A stretch of 45,214 nucleotides of DNA. Source: Azohydromonas australica DSM 1124. Its GTDB lineage: Bacteria; Pseudomonadota; Gammaproteobacteria; Burkholderiales; Burkholderiaceae_C. The translations under genes were made by a program, and so were the position numbers. Positions within the stretch are counted from its first letter, which is position 1, and each line of letters starts with the position of its first letter. Below, piece after piece: positions 1 to 8,287 of this stretch. The DNA is taken from the NCBI RefSeq assembly GCF_000430725.1, contig NZ_KE387223.1, positions 1 to 45,214 of the forward strand. Direction: 5' to 3'. Under the pieces are notes generated by a model. The model was not told where the DNA came from and did not search any database. It was given only the letters and a program-made list of their open reading frames with translations.

Positions 1-770
1 CCATCAAGCGAGCCGGATACATGTGTGCAGACCAGTTCCATCACAACGTAGAGCTTGCAAAAGGCGTCGGCTCCATACATTTCGAAAAAGTACGACAACC
101 CCGGGTCAGCCAGCTCATGTGCTGTCGCTCCAGCCCATTCCAGGCTCGGTCACTGGTTGAGAGCTCGCTGGCGCAGTCAGACCGTGGCCGGGCAGTGGGT
201 GACGCAGTACCCGCTACCCTGTCCCTCAGGAAACACACCAGCTGGTTGAGCGAGCAATCATGCCAGCCTAGCTGGAACATGGGCCGTGGTTAGCTGGGCA
301 CGCTGATGCCAGTTCGAGTGGGGGCGTCCATCCATTGCCCCTGCGCCGTCCCTATGACCACCACGGTGCCGGCGGGGCGCACGGAAGACGTCACCCTGCG
401 GCGCTTTGAGTACGAAGAGCGGTGCTGGCTGGAAGTCGAATCTCCCGACAGCAACGTGGTTGCCGGTTGGTGCAACGCGCCGGTGTACGCGCAGTGGCTG
501 GACAACGGTACCCGGGGCACGCCGTGCGTGCATTGAGCTGCGCCAGCAGAAGGTTTTCATCGGAACCGAAGAGGACCGAATGGAAGCTGAAGAAGTTCGC
601 GGCATCACCCGTGCTATCACGAGAGTGAAAACCCGCAGACTTGCCAAATCCTGTAGGCACTGAAGTCTTCGATCGGTGACTGCAGTGGTGCTCAGCAGGC
701 ACTGCACGCTTGCATCCGACCAAGCCCCCTTTGCCTTCACAGAGGCCCTTGCGGCCTGCTGGGGTAGGCG
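1..770. other. No confident gene
   Basis: Short open frames exist on both strands but none has a clear ribosome binding site, recognisable motif or consistent coding bias. The most gene-like is a 60-residue frame on the plus strand, 354-536, which I do not recognise. The stretch may be decayed DNA at the edge of the signalling island. Confidence 0.5.
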
Positions 771-905
771 TAGATTGAAGATGTCATCCGAGAGGCGGTG
801 CCGAGCCAGAATCGGACGCCGAAAGGCCGACCAAGTACCGCTCCCGCCTCGACCTTGAGGATGACTGGCAACCCGCTTGTGCGGCCACTACCGCTGGCGG
901 GTTGC
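771..905 (+). ncRNA. Candidate structured RNA element, copy 1 (divergent)
   Basis: The element begins with TAGATTGAAG and ends with a GC-rich hairpin whose arms CAACCCGC (869-876) and GCGGGTTG (897-904) enclose a 20-base loop, followed by CTTCAT. The same layout occurs at 22180-22323 and 36807-36949: the TAGATT start, a central block with CGGAC and GTACCG, then the AACCCGC/GCGGGTT hairpin 95-100 bases downstream. This copy has diverged in the centre but keeps the frame of the element. No protein frame is shared by the three copies and downstream genes differ, which argues for a free-standing small RNA or a small mobile repeat rather than a leader. I do not recognise it as a known riboswitch. 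Confidence 0.4.
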
Positions 906-1250
906 TTCATTTCGGCAGCCTGATGCCCCAGCGGCGCTGTTGGATGGATCCCAGGTCTTGGAACGCCAAACCATGTGACGGTGGGTGATCCCGGTCAGCC
1001 GAGCCTTTCTGCTTGAGCAGACCCTGCATCTGTCCGTTCTCCCAGCTTTGGCCTGAGGCGAGTGACAAGGGAAGGAGCAGCGGCAGGTCAGCCAAGCGTT
1101 GCGCGGTTTCGAAACCCGAGCTTCAGGCCCCGTCAAAGACTGCTTGCATGGCGCCACTTCCTGGCATGGGGTGGGCAAGCTCTGCCGTGATTCCTCGATG
1201 ACACGGGCTTTGCCCGGGGCGGTGGCTCGGTGCGCTGCGGACAATGGGAA

Positions 1251-3848
1251 TTACCCGCCACACGCAGCCGCGTCAGGCTGCCCAAGCACTTGCTGCAATG
1301 CCGACAGTGCCACCGGCTTGACCAAGTGCGCATCGAATCCTGCTGCGCGCGTACGTTGACGATCCGCCGGCTGCCCCCAGCCGGTAAGGGCCACAACCTG
1401 CAGCGCTTGGCCGCCTGGCATGGCACGCAACCTCCGCACGGCGTCGAAGCCGTCCATGCACGGCATGCCCAGGTCCATGAACACCGTCTCGGGCATCGCC
1501 TCGTGCGCGAGGCGCAGCGCCTCGATGCCGCCATGAGCCACGCGCACCTGGTGCCCCAGGGCCGACAGCAGGGCCCCGAGCGACAACCCGGCATCAACGT
1601 TGTCGTCCACCACCAGCACGTGCCGTGTGGCTGCCTTGACCGGCACGGCTGGCGACAACGGCCACCCCGGTGCGGATGTCCGCGGTGGGCCCTCCAGCAG
1701 CAGTGGCAGTCGCACACTGAAGGTGCTGCCTCGGTCGGCTCCTTCGCTGTGGGCGCTCATGCTGCCCCCGTGCATCGTCACCAGGTTGCGAGCCAGCGCC
1801 AACCCGATGCCCAGGCCCCCTTCGCTGCGGCCTTGGTGCAGACGTACCTGCGAAAACAGCTCGAAGACCCGAACCAGGTCCTCACGCAGGATGCCGACGC
1901 CCGTGTCGGCCACGCGCACTACCGCCTCGGCGCCCTCGCGCTGCGCCGTGACCTCGATGCGCCCGCCAGGCTCGGTGTACTTGGCTGCGTTGGACAGCAG
2001 GTTGACGATGACCTGCGACAGCCGCTCGAAGTCGGCCATCAACCGCAGATCGTCACCCATGCACTCCACCGTGAGCGTGTGGCCGCGGGACTCGATACCC
2101 GGGCGTGCGGCTTCGATACTGCTGGCAAGGATCTTCTGCAGCTCCACGGGCTGCAGCAACAGTTGCACTTTGCCGGTACTGATGCGTCCGACGTCGAGCA
2201 GATCGTCCACCAGGCGTACCAGGTGTGTGAGCTGGCGCTCCATCATCTGCACCATGCGCTGCTGGCGCTCGTCGCCAGGTCTGGTCAGCCGCATGAGTTG
2301 GACGCCGTTGCGCAGCGGCGCCAGCGGGTTGCGCAGCTCGTGCGCCAGGGTGGCCAGGAACTCGTCCTTGCGCCGGTCGGACTGGCGTAGCGCGTCCTCG
2401 GCTCGCGCGCGCTCCACGGCGGCCCAGGTGCGCTCAGCCGTGTCCTGCACCAGGGCCACCTCCAGCGGTGTCCAGGCCCGGGGGCAGTCCTGGCAAAGCG
2501 TCAACGAGGCCACGAGCCGGCCCTCCTTGAGCAGTGGCAGCGATACCAGGGCCTGCTGCCCCAGGGCCATGAGCTGCGCCCGCTCGCTGGGCAGGAACAG
2601 TACCGTGGCGGCCGAGTCCTGCACGACGGCGGCTTGGCCTTGGCGCAGCAGCCGGTGTAGCGCGGGGAAGTCGTCCAGCCAGTAGGTCCCGGCCATGCTG
2701 GGCTGGCCATCGGCGGTGTAGTCGTGGTGTATCACGGCTTGCCCGATGCTGTCGTCGTACTCGCAGTAGTAGGCGCGCGAGGCCTGCAGATGCCGCCCCA
2801 GCAGCGCGGCGGTCATGCATTGGATTTCGGCGGGGTTCGCCAGCGCGCGCAGCGCGTCGCCCAGCCGCACCAGGAACGCATGCCGCACTTCGCTGCGACG
2901 CAGCGCTTGCTCCGCCTGTTTGCGGCGCGTGATGTCGCGTACCCGCTCGGCCACCTCGCGCACCAGCAACACTTCTTTGGCAGACCACGCGCGCGGCGTG
3001 GCATGGTTGAGCAGCAGCAGGGCGGCCAGGCGGCCGTGCTCGACCAGGGGCACGTTGAGCAGCGCCCTCGCGCCACGGGCTTCCAGCGCTGCGGCATGCT
3101 CCACAGTTCGGGTGTCGAGCCGGGCGTCGGCAATGGCGACCGCTTCGCCGCACACCAGGTCGTCGACGAACGAGCCGTCGTCACGCAGGCAGTGCGTCCC
3201 TGCCATGCTCGGGACACCTGCAGCCGTCCAGTCGCGCTCAACGAGCACCATCCCGTTGCCGGCGTCCACCACGACGCCATAGGCCACGCGGCCCACGCCC
3301 AGCGTAATCCCCACGACCTGGGCTGCGGCCAGTGCAATGTCCTGTGACAGGTCGAGATCGCGTACGCGGTCACTGAGCTCGACAAGGGCTTGATTGCGCA
3401 CCGCGTCCCACCTGCGCTCGGTGATGTCGGTGAATACGCCCAGTACCTGCTCGGTGTGGCCGTCATCGCCAGGCACCATGACGCCGCTGCTGGCCACGTG
3501 ACGCAGCGAGCCGTCTGGCAACTGCAGCCGGTACTCCACGTCCACCCGTACGCCGCGTGCAATGGACTCCAGGCTCAGTGCGCGGATGCGCTCCACGTCG
3601 GCAGGGTGGATGCGCGAAAAGACCTCATCGGCCGTGGTGTTCTGTGTGGCGTTGAAGCCAAAGATCTCGCGTGAGCGAGCGTCGAGTCGCACGGCTTGCG
3701 TGCGCACGTTCCACTCGAACGCCCCCATCTGCGCCGCGGAGATCGCCAGATCGAGCTGCGCCCGGCTGCGGCGGAGTTCGGTCGCAGGGTTGGCTTGACC
3801 GGTGGGGCTCCAGGCGGCAGTGCCGCTGCGCGGAGGTTGGGGTGTCAT
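1251..3848 (-). CDS. PAS-GAF-GAF hybrid sensor histidine kinase with C-terminal receiver
   Basis: This is a cytosolic two-component hybrid kinase of 865 residues, with no membrane segment. In order I see a PAS domain (about 29-150, ending at the DITERR linker), two GAF domains (about 165-310 and 335-480), a HisKA dimerisation helix with the H-box HELRNPL (His503), an HATPase domain with NLLSNAAKY, DTGVGI and GGLGIGLALA motifs (about 600-720), and a receiver with VDDN and the phosphoacceptor in FMDLGMP (Asp792). The domains predict autophosphorylation at His503 and transfer to Asp792; the ligand of the GAF domains is unknown. The start is uncertain. I chose the ATG before TPQPPRSG because the 44 residues upstream look non-coding, but no strong ribosome site precedes it; 3980 is the alternative. 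A GTaCG-N4-CGCAC palindrome lies about 100 bases upstream. Confidence 0.88.
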   Translation of the reverse strand: MTPQPPRSGTAAWSPTGQANPATELRRSRAQLDLAISAAQMGAFEWNVRTQAVRLDARSREIFGFNATQNTTADEVFSRIHPADVERIRALSLESIARGVRVDVEYRLQLPDGSLRHVASSGVMVPGDDGHTEQVLGVFTDITERRWDAVRNQALVELSDRVRDLDLSQDIALAAAQVVGITLGVGRVAYGVVVDAGNGMVLVERDWTAAGVPSMAGTHCLRDDGSFVDDLVCGEAVAIADARLDTRTVEHAAALEARGARALLNVPLVEHGRLAALLLLNHATPRAWSAKEVLLVREVAERVRDITRRKQAEQALRRSEVRHAFLVRLGDALRALANPAEIQCMTAALLGRHLQASRAYYCEYDDSIGQAVIHHDYTADGQPSMAGTYWLDDFPALHRLLRQGQAAVVQDSAATVLFLPSERAQLMALGQQALVSLPLLKEGRLVASLTLCQDCPRAWTPLEVALVQDTAERTWAAVERARAEDALRQSDRRKDEFLATLAHELRNPLAPLRNGVQLMRLTRPGDERQQRMVQMMERQLTHLVRLVDDLLDVGRISTGKVQLLLQPVELQKILASSIEAARPGIESRGHTLTVECMGDDLRLMADFERLSQVIVNLLSNAAKYTEPGGRIEVTAQREGAEAVVRVADTGVGILREDLVRVFELFSQVRLHQGRSEGGLGIGLALARNLVTMHGGSMSAHSEGADRGSTFSVRLPLLLEGPPRTSAPGWPLSPAVPVKAATRHVLVVDDNVDAGLSLGALLSALGHQVRVAHGGIEALRLAHEAMPETVFMDLGMPCMDGFDAVRRLRAMPGGQALQVVALTGWGQPADRQRTRAAGFDAHLVKPVALSALQQVLGQPDAAACGG

Positions 3849-3949
3849 GAAAGAGCAGTCGCGGGCAAACGAAAGGACCCGCCATGCCGACAACAGCGAG
3901 CGGCATGCCATCCCCAGGGACACGCTGGCCCGGGCCGGCACGCAGTGAT

Positions 3950-3963
3950 GTACGCCAGCGCAC
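3950..3963. promoter_or_regulatory. Putative Crp/Fnr-type operator upstream of the hybrid kinase
   Basis: GTACGCCAGCGCAC differs by one base from the palindrome GTGCG-N4-CGCAC repeated through this island. Its centre is about 108 bases from the chosen start of the kinase gene at 3848. The 14-base layout with a 4-base spacer matches the Fnr class of site (TTGAT-N4-ATCAA), with different half-sites. Confidence 0.5.
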
Positions 3964-4080
3964 CAACGCACCTTCGGCAACGCCTACGGTCACCGACGCA
4001 AGAGGCGACTCACGAGCCCGTCACGACGCGTCAGCCTGACATCGCCCCGGTGTGCATTCCAATGGCCCTGGTTGAGCTGG

Positions 4081-4167
4081 ATGGGCGGCGTGCTAACGCT
4101 GGACAGCCGCCCGGGGCAGGGCAGTACCTTCAGCGTCACGCTGACATTCAGGGTGCCGCAGGACTGA
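4081..4167 (+). pseudogene. C-terminal remnant of a histidine kinase ATPase domain
   Basis: The plus strand reads MGGVLTLDSRPGQGSTFSV followed by TLTFRVPQD and a stop, which is the closing G-box and last beta strands of a HATPase_c domain. Nothing upstream in this frame continues the domain, so it is the end of a lost kinase gene. It lies on the strand opposite to the two flanking signalling genes and is therefore not a missing piece of either. Confidence 0.6.
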
Positions 4168-4186
4168 TCAAGCCAGGAGCTCGATC

Positions 4187-5497
4187 TCAACGCTTCGGGT
4201 TGCCGTCCTGCAGCTGCGGCTGCATGGGCAGCACGCGGTGCATCTCGTCGTTGAGCACCTGCACGTCCAGCGGCTTGTCCAGGTAGCCGTCCATGCCCGC
4301 GGCCAGGCAGTCCTGGCGCCCTTGCACGGGATGCATGGCGGTGGCGGCGACGATGGGGAAAGGCGGCACCACGCCCTGACGCTGCAGCGCGCGCAACTGC
4401 CGCGTGGCCTCCAGGCCGTCCATCCCGGGCATGTGCACGTCCATCAGCACCAGGTCGGGTGGCTGCGCGCGGCAGCAGGCAATGGCCTGCTGGCCGTCCG
4501 CGGCGATCTCGACTTCGCACCCGAGCAGTTCCAGCAGACCGCGCACGACCAGTTGGTTGAAGGGGTTGTCGTCCACGGCCAGGACACGGCGCATGGCCTG
4601 CCCGTACTGCGGCACGGGAGAAGTCTGGCGAGAGCGGGCTGTCGATAAGCGCGGATCGACGTGGCGTGCCAAGGCATCGATCTCAGCGCGGCTCAGGGGT
4701 AGCACGCGGATATCCACCGGCGTTGCGCCCCGGGCCCGCAGCGCAGGCGAGCCGTTGAGCACGGCCAGGACCAGCCAGGTCGCCGGCGACAGCTGCCTAA
4801 GCCGCTCCAGGTCTGCCAGTGTCGTCGGCGCCGACTCGGCCACCATCAGCAGCATCGGCGGGCCGGCCGGTGAGCCTTCATCGAGCAGGGACTGCGCTGC
4901 GTGCAGCGAGGGCAGCAGCCTCACGTGCCAGCCCTGGCGCCTGAGCCTGTAATCGACCGAGCCGAGCCCGCCGGGGACGTCCGTGACCAGCCAGGCCGGG
5001 GCCCCGTCAGCCTGTGCGGGCGCGGGCTCGTCGATCAACCGCGCGGGCAGCGTGGCTTGCCATGTGATGGCTACCGTCTCGCCCCGCGCCTTGTGCAGGC
5101 TCAGCGCCACGTCGATGGCCGGCTGCGTCGCCAGCGGCTCCTGCCACTGCGCGTGCATGTCCGGCCCCGCGACATCGACGCCCCTGATGCCATGCCGCTG
5201 TAGCACGCAGGCCAGGGTGTCGTCCGGCGCAAAGGCCCCGGTGCCGGCGGCGGTCACCGTAACGAGCCAGCGGTCCGTGTCCGCAACGGCCGCTTCGGCG
5301 CTGAGCGTGACGAAGCCATGCGCGATCGACTCCATCAGCACCAGCAGCAGCCGGTGCATCGCCGAGCGCATGAGATCGCGGTCGATGCCGAGGTCGATGT
5401 TGGGACCGCGGTAGTCGAAGAAGGACACTAGGCCCTTGGCGTGGGCCAGGAGCCGGACCTGCCGCGCGCTTTCGGTGAACAACTCGGAAAAATCCAT
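4187..5497 (-). CDS. Receiver protein with kinase-like N-terminus lacking an H-box
   Basis: The protein has 436 residues. The last 120 form a canonical receiver: AVDDNPFNQ, phosphoacceptor in LVLMDVHMPG (Asp353), and LDKPLD with the conserved lysine. The first about 180 residues resemble a degenerate HATPase region (an MDFSELF start, then VSFFDYRGPN and VLMESIAHGF) without an H-box. The middle third, from WLVTDVPGGLG, looks like a degenerate second receiver. It probably receives phosphate from another kinase, perhaps the hybrid kinase encoded 340 bases downstream on the same strand; this is inference. The start at 5497 is supported by GGAGG seven bases upstream. The stop of the next gene upstream is about 70 bases away, so co-transcription is possible. 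Confidence 0.8.
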   Translation of the reverse strand: MDFSELFTESARQVRLLAHAKGLVSFFDYRGPNIDLGIDRDLMRSAMHRLLLVLMESIAHGFVTLSAEAAVADTDRWLVTVTAAGTGAFAPDDTLACVLQRHGIRGVDVAGPDMHAQWQEPLATQPAIDVALSLHKARGETVAITWQATLPARLIDEPAPAQADGAPAWLVTDVPGGLGSVDYRLRRQGWHVRLLPSLHAAQSLLDEGSPAGPPMLLMVAESAPTTLADLERLRQLSPATWLVLAVLNGSPALRARGATPVDIRVLPLSRAEIDALARHVDPRLSTARSRQTSPVPQYGQAMRRVLAVDDNPFNQLVVRGLLELLGCEVEIAADGQQAIACCRAQPPDLVLMDVHMPGMDGLEATRQLRALQRQGVVPPFPIVAATAMHPVQGRQDCLAAGMDGYLDKPLDVQVLNDEMHRVLPMQPQLQDGNPKR

Positions 5498-5569
5498 TGG
5501 CGCGCCTCCTTGCCCTACGACGACGTGTGCCATGCCATGCCTGGCAGGCTTGCTTCACTCGCAGGGCCG

Positions 5570-6028
5570 TCAGGTGGCGCGCGGCTTGCCGCGACGGCCG
5601 GGCCGGCCCTCGGCCTGCGCCGCGGCGTGCAGCTCCAGCTCGATACGCTGTGCCGCCTTGCTCCAGTCGAGGTCCGAGATGTCGGCATCGACCACCCTGC
5701 GCAAGGTTTCCTTCGTGGTCCGGTCGAACTGGCGCATGAGCTCGCCCAGGAACGGGCAGGCTGCGAACAGCGCCACGGCGCTGAAATGCCCACCGGCCAA
5801 CTCCGCCTCGACGCGCCGCGCCACGATCGCTGCGAAGTCGCGCATGCGCCGGTGCTTGGGGTCCAGCGGCCTGCCGACGTTCACCGGCACACGCTGCGGC
5901 TCACCAGGCGTGGCGCCGTTTGCAGCGCGGTGCACGCTGTCCAGCGTATTCAGGGTCGCGGTCATGGCATCGCGGCTCAGCAGCCGCGCTTCACTGGCAT
6001 TGGCAATCAGGATCAGCTCCGTTTTCAT
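5570..6028 (-). CDS. Host-attachment family protein (BaeRF/Host_attach type)
   Basis: A 152-residue soluble protein beginning MKTELILIANASEARLLSR, the typical opening of the 'protein required for attachment to host cells' family, whose fold resembles release-factor eRF1 domains. Further family features are DPKHRRMRDFA, an AELAGGHFSAVALFA strand and CPFLGELMRQFD. The biochemical role of this family is not settled. In many beta- and gammaproteobacteria it sits among stress and Crp/Fnr genes, as here. The ribosome site before ATG 6028 is weak, but the family start fits. It has its own upstream region, 6029-6293, with a perfect palindrome at 6233-6246, so it is probably transcribed separately from the Crp/Fnr gene upstream. 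Confidence 0.85.
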   Translation of the reverse strand: MKTELILIANASEARLLSRDAMTATLNTLDSVHRAANGATPGEPQRVPVNVGRPLDPKHRRMRDFAAIVARRVEAELAGGHFSAVALFAACPFLGELMRQFDRTTKETLRRVVDADISDLDWSKAAQRIELELHAAAQAEGRPGRRGKPRAT

Positions 6029-6232
6029 GGCGTCATGAGGTCTCGGTGGTGTGCGGAATGGACTTGCCGCGAGCGAGCGTACCCATGCCCGTGCGCCTGC
6101 GGCAGGGCCGCAGGGCGATGGGCCGCGAGCCCGACAGGGTCGGCGCGTCATTGCACGCCCGCGGTGCGGTGCTCGGTGCAGGCGCGCCTGGTGCGCATGC
6201 AGCCACCATGTCCGCCGGCATCGAGCCCGTCT

Positions 6233-6246
6233 GTGCGCTGCCGCAC
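6233..6246. promoter_or_regulatory. Putative Crp/Fnr-type operator upstream of the host-attachment gene
   Basis: GTGCGCTGCCGCAC is a perfect GTGCG-N4-CGCAC palindrome preceded by TCT, as at 9704 and 11231. It lies in the 265-base gap between the Crp/Fnr stop codon and the start of the host-attachment gene, about 210 bases upstream of that start. Confidence 0.55.
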
Positions 6247-6293
6247 CGAACGCCCCGGCCCGACCTGTGGCGAGGACCGGCCTGGCTGGGGTG

Positions 6294-7013
6294 CTATTGC
6301 GCCGTGACGACGGGCAGCAGCCGGTCGTACTCCTTGCGCACCACGGCATAGCATTCGCAGGTGCGGCGCTCCAGGCCGGCGCGGTCCAGCACCGTGATGT
6401 GGCCGCGCCGGTAGGAGATCAGGCCGTCGCGCTGCAGTGCTCCGGCGGACTCGGTCACGCCTTCGCGGCGCACGCCCAGCATGTTGGCGATGAGCTCCTG
6501 CGTCATCGCCAGCTCGGACCCCTGCAGCCGGTCCAGGCTCAGCAGCAGCCAGCGGCACAGCTGCTGGTCCAGCGAGTGGTGGCGGTTGCACACGGCGGTC
6601 TGGGCCATCTGCGTGATCAGCGCCTGCGTGTAGCGCAGCAGCAGGTGCAGCACCGGCGCCGAGCGCTCGAACTCGTTCCTGAGCCACTGCCCGCGCACGC
6701 GAAAGCCGCGGCCGGCGCTCTGGACCACGGCCCGGCTCGGGGTCGTTTCGCCCCCCATGAAGACAGCCACGCCCACGATGCCCTCGTTGCCGACGACTGC
6801 GATCTCGGCCGACGCGCCGTCCTCCATCACGTACAGCAGCGACACGATGGAGGTGCAGGGGAAGTACACGTCGCTCATCGCGACGCCGGATTCGTACAGC
6901 GCCGCGCCCAACGGCATGTCCACCGGCTCCAGCGCGGGCAGCCAGCGCGCCAGATGCTCCACCGGCAAGGCGGCCAGCAGGCGGTTCTGTCGTGGATCGA
7001 GGTCAGGGCTCAT
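6294..7013 (-). CDS. Crp/Fnr family transcriptional regulator
   Basis: A 239-residue regulator with an N-terminal cyclic-nucleotide-binding-like beta roll (about 15-130, with ALYESGVAMSDVYFPCTS and VGNEGIVGVAVFMGG) and a C-terminal winged helix-turn-helix ('MTQELIANMLGVRREGVT', then GLISYRRGHITVLD). Cysteines occur in TCECY near the C-terminus, but there is no N-terminal iron-sulphur cysteine set like that of Fnr, so the signal is unknown. GGAG six bases before the ATG supports the start. A TATACT -10 box and a GTGCG-N4-CGCAC palindrome lie upstream, which suggests autoregulation. Its recognition helix is nearly the same as that of the regulator at 8288. Confidence 0.93.
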   Translation of the reverse strand: MSPDLDPRQNRLLAALPVEHLARWLPALEPVDMPLGAALYESGVAMSDVYFPCTSIVSLLYVMEDGASAEIAVVGNEGIVGVAVFMGGETTPSRAVVQSAGRGFRVRGQWLRNEFERSAPVLHLLLRYTQALITQMAQTAVCNRHHSLDQQLCRWLLLSLDRLQGSELAMTQELIANMLGVRREGVTESAGALQRDGLISYRRGHITVLDRAGLERRTCECYAVVRKEYDRLLPVVTAQ

Positions 7014-7072
7014 GGACGGCTCCAGCCAGCGACGGCTCGCCGCTGTGCGCTGCTTTCAGCGGAATTGAGCCC

Positions 7073-7078
7073 AGTATA
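7073..7078 (-). promoter_or_regulatory. -10 element of the Crp/Fnr gene promoter
   Basis: On the minus strand TATACT (5 of 6 to consensus) lies 60 bases upstream of the Crp/Fnr start. No good -35 hexamer is present at the right spacing; instead the palindrome at 7096-7109 covers that position. This would fit activator-dependent or autorepressed transcription. Confidence 0.45.
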
Positions 7079-7095
7079 GGGAGAGGGGAGCCAGG

Positions 7096-7109
7096 GTGCG
7101 CCAGCGCAC
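7096..7109. promoter_or_regulatory. Putative Crp/Fnr-type operator, proximal to the regulator gene
   Basis: GTGCGCCAGCGCAC, extended by one base to GGTGCG/CGCACC arms, is a perfect palindrome. It overlaps the expected -35 region of the minus-strand TATACT promoter (centre about 90 bases from the ATG at 7013). It is one of two sites in the divergent region between the regulator and the NDUFA9-like gene, with centres 47 bases apart. Confidence 0.6.
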
Positions 7110-7142
7110 CGACGACCTGCCCGGCTGTCCGACTTCAGCCAT

Positions 7143-7156
7143 GTGCGCCATCGCAC
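7143..7156. promoter_or_regulatory. Putative Crp/Fnr-type operator for the 7322 operon
   Basis: GTGCGCCATCGCAC is a perfect palindrome. On the plus strand a possible -10 box TAGCGT (7179-7184, matching the T1, A2 and T6 positions) would place the site centre near -41, the position of a class II Crp/Fnr activator site. The promoter assignment is inference. Confidence 0.5.
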
Positions 7157-7321
7157 CGACGCGCCGCGCGGCAACCCTTAGCGTCGGGACCGGGATGTGA
7201 CCCAAGGAACCGCCATGGGGCTCCAGCACGCTCGTCGCTGCCAACCGCGCCCGCAGGGCCTAGGCCGACCGGCAGGCGTGACGGGCAGCGCGGCCCCATC
7301 CACTGACCCGAGGAACCCCTC

Positions 7322-8266
7322 ATGCAACGCATCCTGATTCTCGGTGGCACTGGCTTCGTCGGCCGGGTCCTGTGCGCACGCATGGCCACGAGCCACGCCG
7401 AGACTTGCGTGCGCGTGCCCACGCGCCACGTCTCGCACGCTCGGGCCCTGATGGCGCTGCCCCAGGTCGAGCTGGAGCAGGGCAACGTGCACGACGAGGC
7501 GCAGCTCACGCGCTGGCTGCGCGGCTGCGACGCGGTGGTGAGCCTCGTCGGCATCCTGCACGGCAGCGAGGCCCGCTTTCGCCACGTGCACGCGGAGCTG
7601 CCACGCAAGCTGGCGGCGGCCTGTACGCAGGCGGGCGTGCGCCGCATCGTCCACGTCAGCGCCCTGGGAGCCGCGGCGAATGCGCCTTCGAGCTACCTGC
7701 GCTCCAAGGCCGCGGGCGAGGCGGCGCTGAAGGCTTCCGGTCTGGACGTGAGCGTCCTGCGCCCCTCGGTAATGTTCGGCGAGGAGGACCACTTCCTGAA
7801 CCTGTTCGCCCGACTGCAGCGCTGGGCACCAGCGGTGCCGCTGGCAGGCGCGCAGGCCCGCTTCCAGCCGGTGTGGGTGCAGGACGTGGCGCAGGCACTG
7901 GTGCGCTGCCTGGAAGACGGTGCCACCGCGGGACACACCTTCGAGGTGGCCGGGCCGACGGTCTACACGCTGGCCGAGCTGGTGCAACTGGCCGGGCGCT
8001 GCACGGGCCACGAGCGGCTGGTGATCGGGCTGCCCGAGGGGCTTGGTCGGTTGCAGGCGGCCGTAATGGGGTTGCTGCCCGGCGAGCCGCTGCTGTCGGC
8101 CGACAACCTGGACTCGATGAAGGTGGACAACATTGCCACCGGCGGGCTGCCGGGCCTGGATGCCCTGCGCATCCGCGCGGCCTCGCCTGCCGCCGTGGCG
8201 CCGGAGTACCTGCATCCCGCCTACGACTGCAAGCGGCTGGACGCCCTGCGCGCGCGCAGGGGCTGA
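7322..8266 (+). CDS. NAD(P)-binding protein of the complex I NDUFA9 subunit family
   Basis: A 314-residue extended short-chain dehydrogenase-like protein. The Rossmann motif GGTGFVGR is at residues 8-15. AVVSLVGILHG, HVSALGA and a YLRSKAAGE segment resemble the family's YxxxK region, and the C-terminal part (LAELVQLAGR) is atypical as in NDUFA9-like proteins. Members are proposed to act on quinones or NAD(P)H without a proven substrate; I cannot assign a reaction. AGGA eight bases upstream supports the ATG. It is followed 21 bases later by a second Crp/Fnr gene, forming a likely two-gene operon driven from the region with the 7143 palindrome. Confidence 0.85.
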   Translation: MQRILILGGTGFVGRVLCARMATSHAETCVRVPTRHVSHARALMALPQVELEQGNVHDEAQLTRWLRGCDAVVSLVGILHGSEARFRHVHAELPRKLAAACTQAGVRRIVHVSALGAAANAPSSYLRSKAAGEAALKASGLDVSVLRPSVMFGEEDHFLNLFARLQRWAPAVPLAGAQARFQPVWVQDVAQALVRCLEDGATAGHTFEVAGPTVYTLAELVQLAGRCTGHERLVIGLPEGLGRLQAAVMGLLPGEPLLSADNLDSMKVDNIATGGLPGLDALRIRAASPAAVAPEYLHPAYDCKRLDALRARRG

Positions 8267-8287
8267 GGGAGGGCATGAGGCAGCGGT

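Noticed and set aside
354..536. 60-residue frame near the left end
   Set aside because: No ribosome site and no recognisable motif; I could not tell it from chance.
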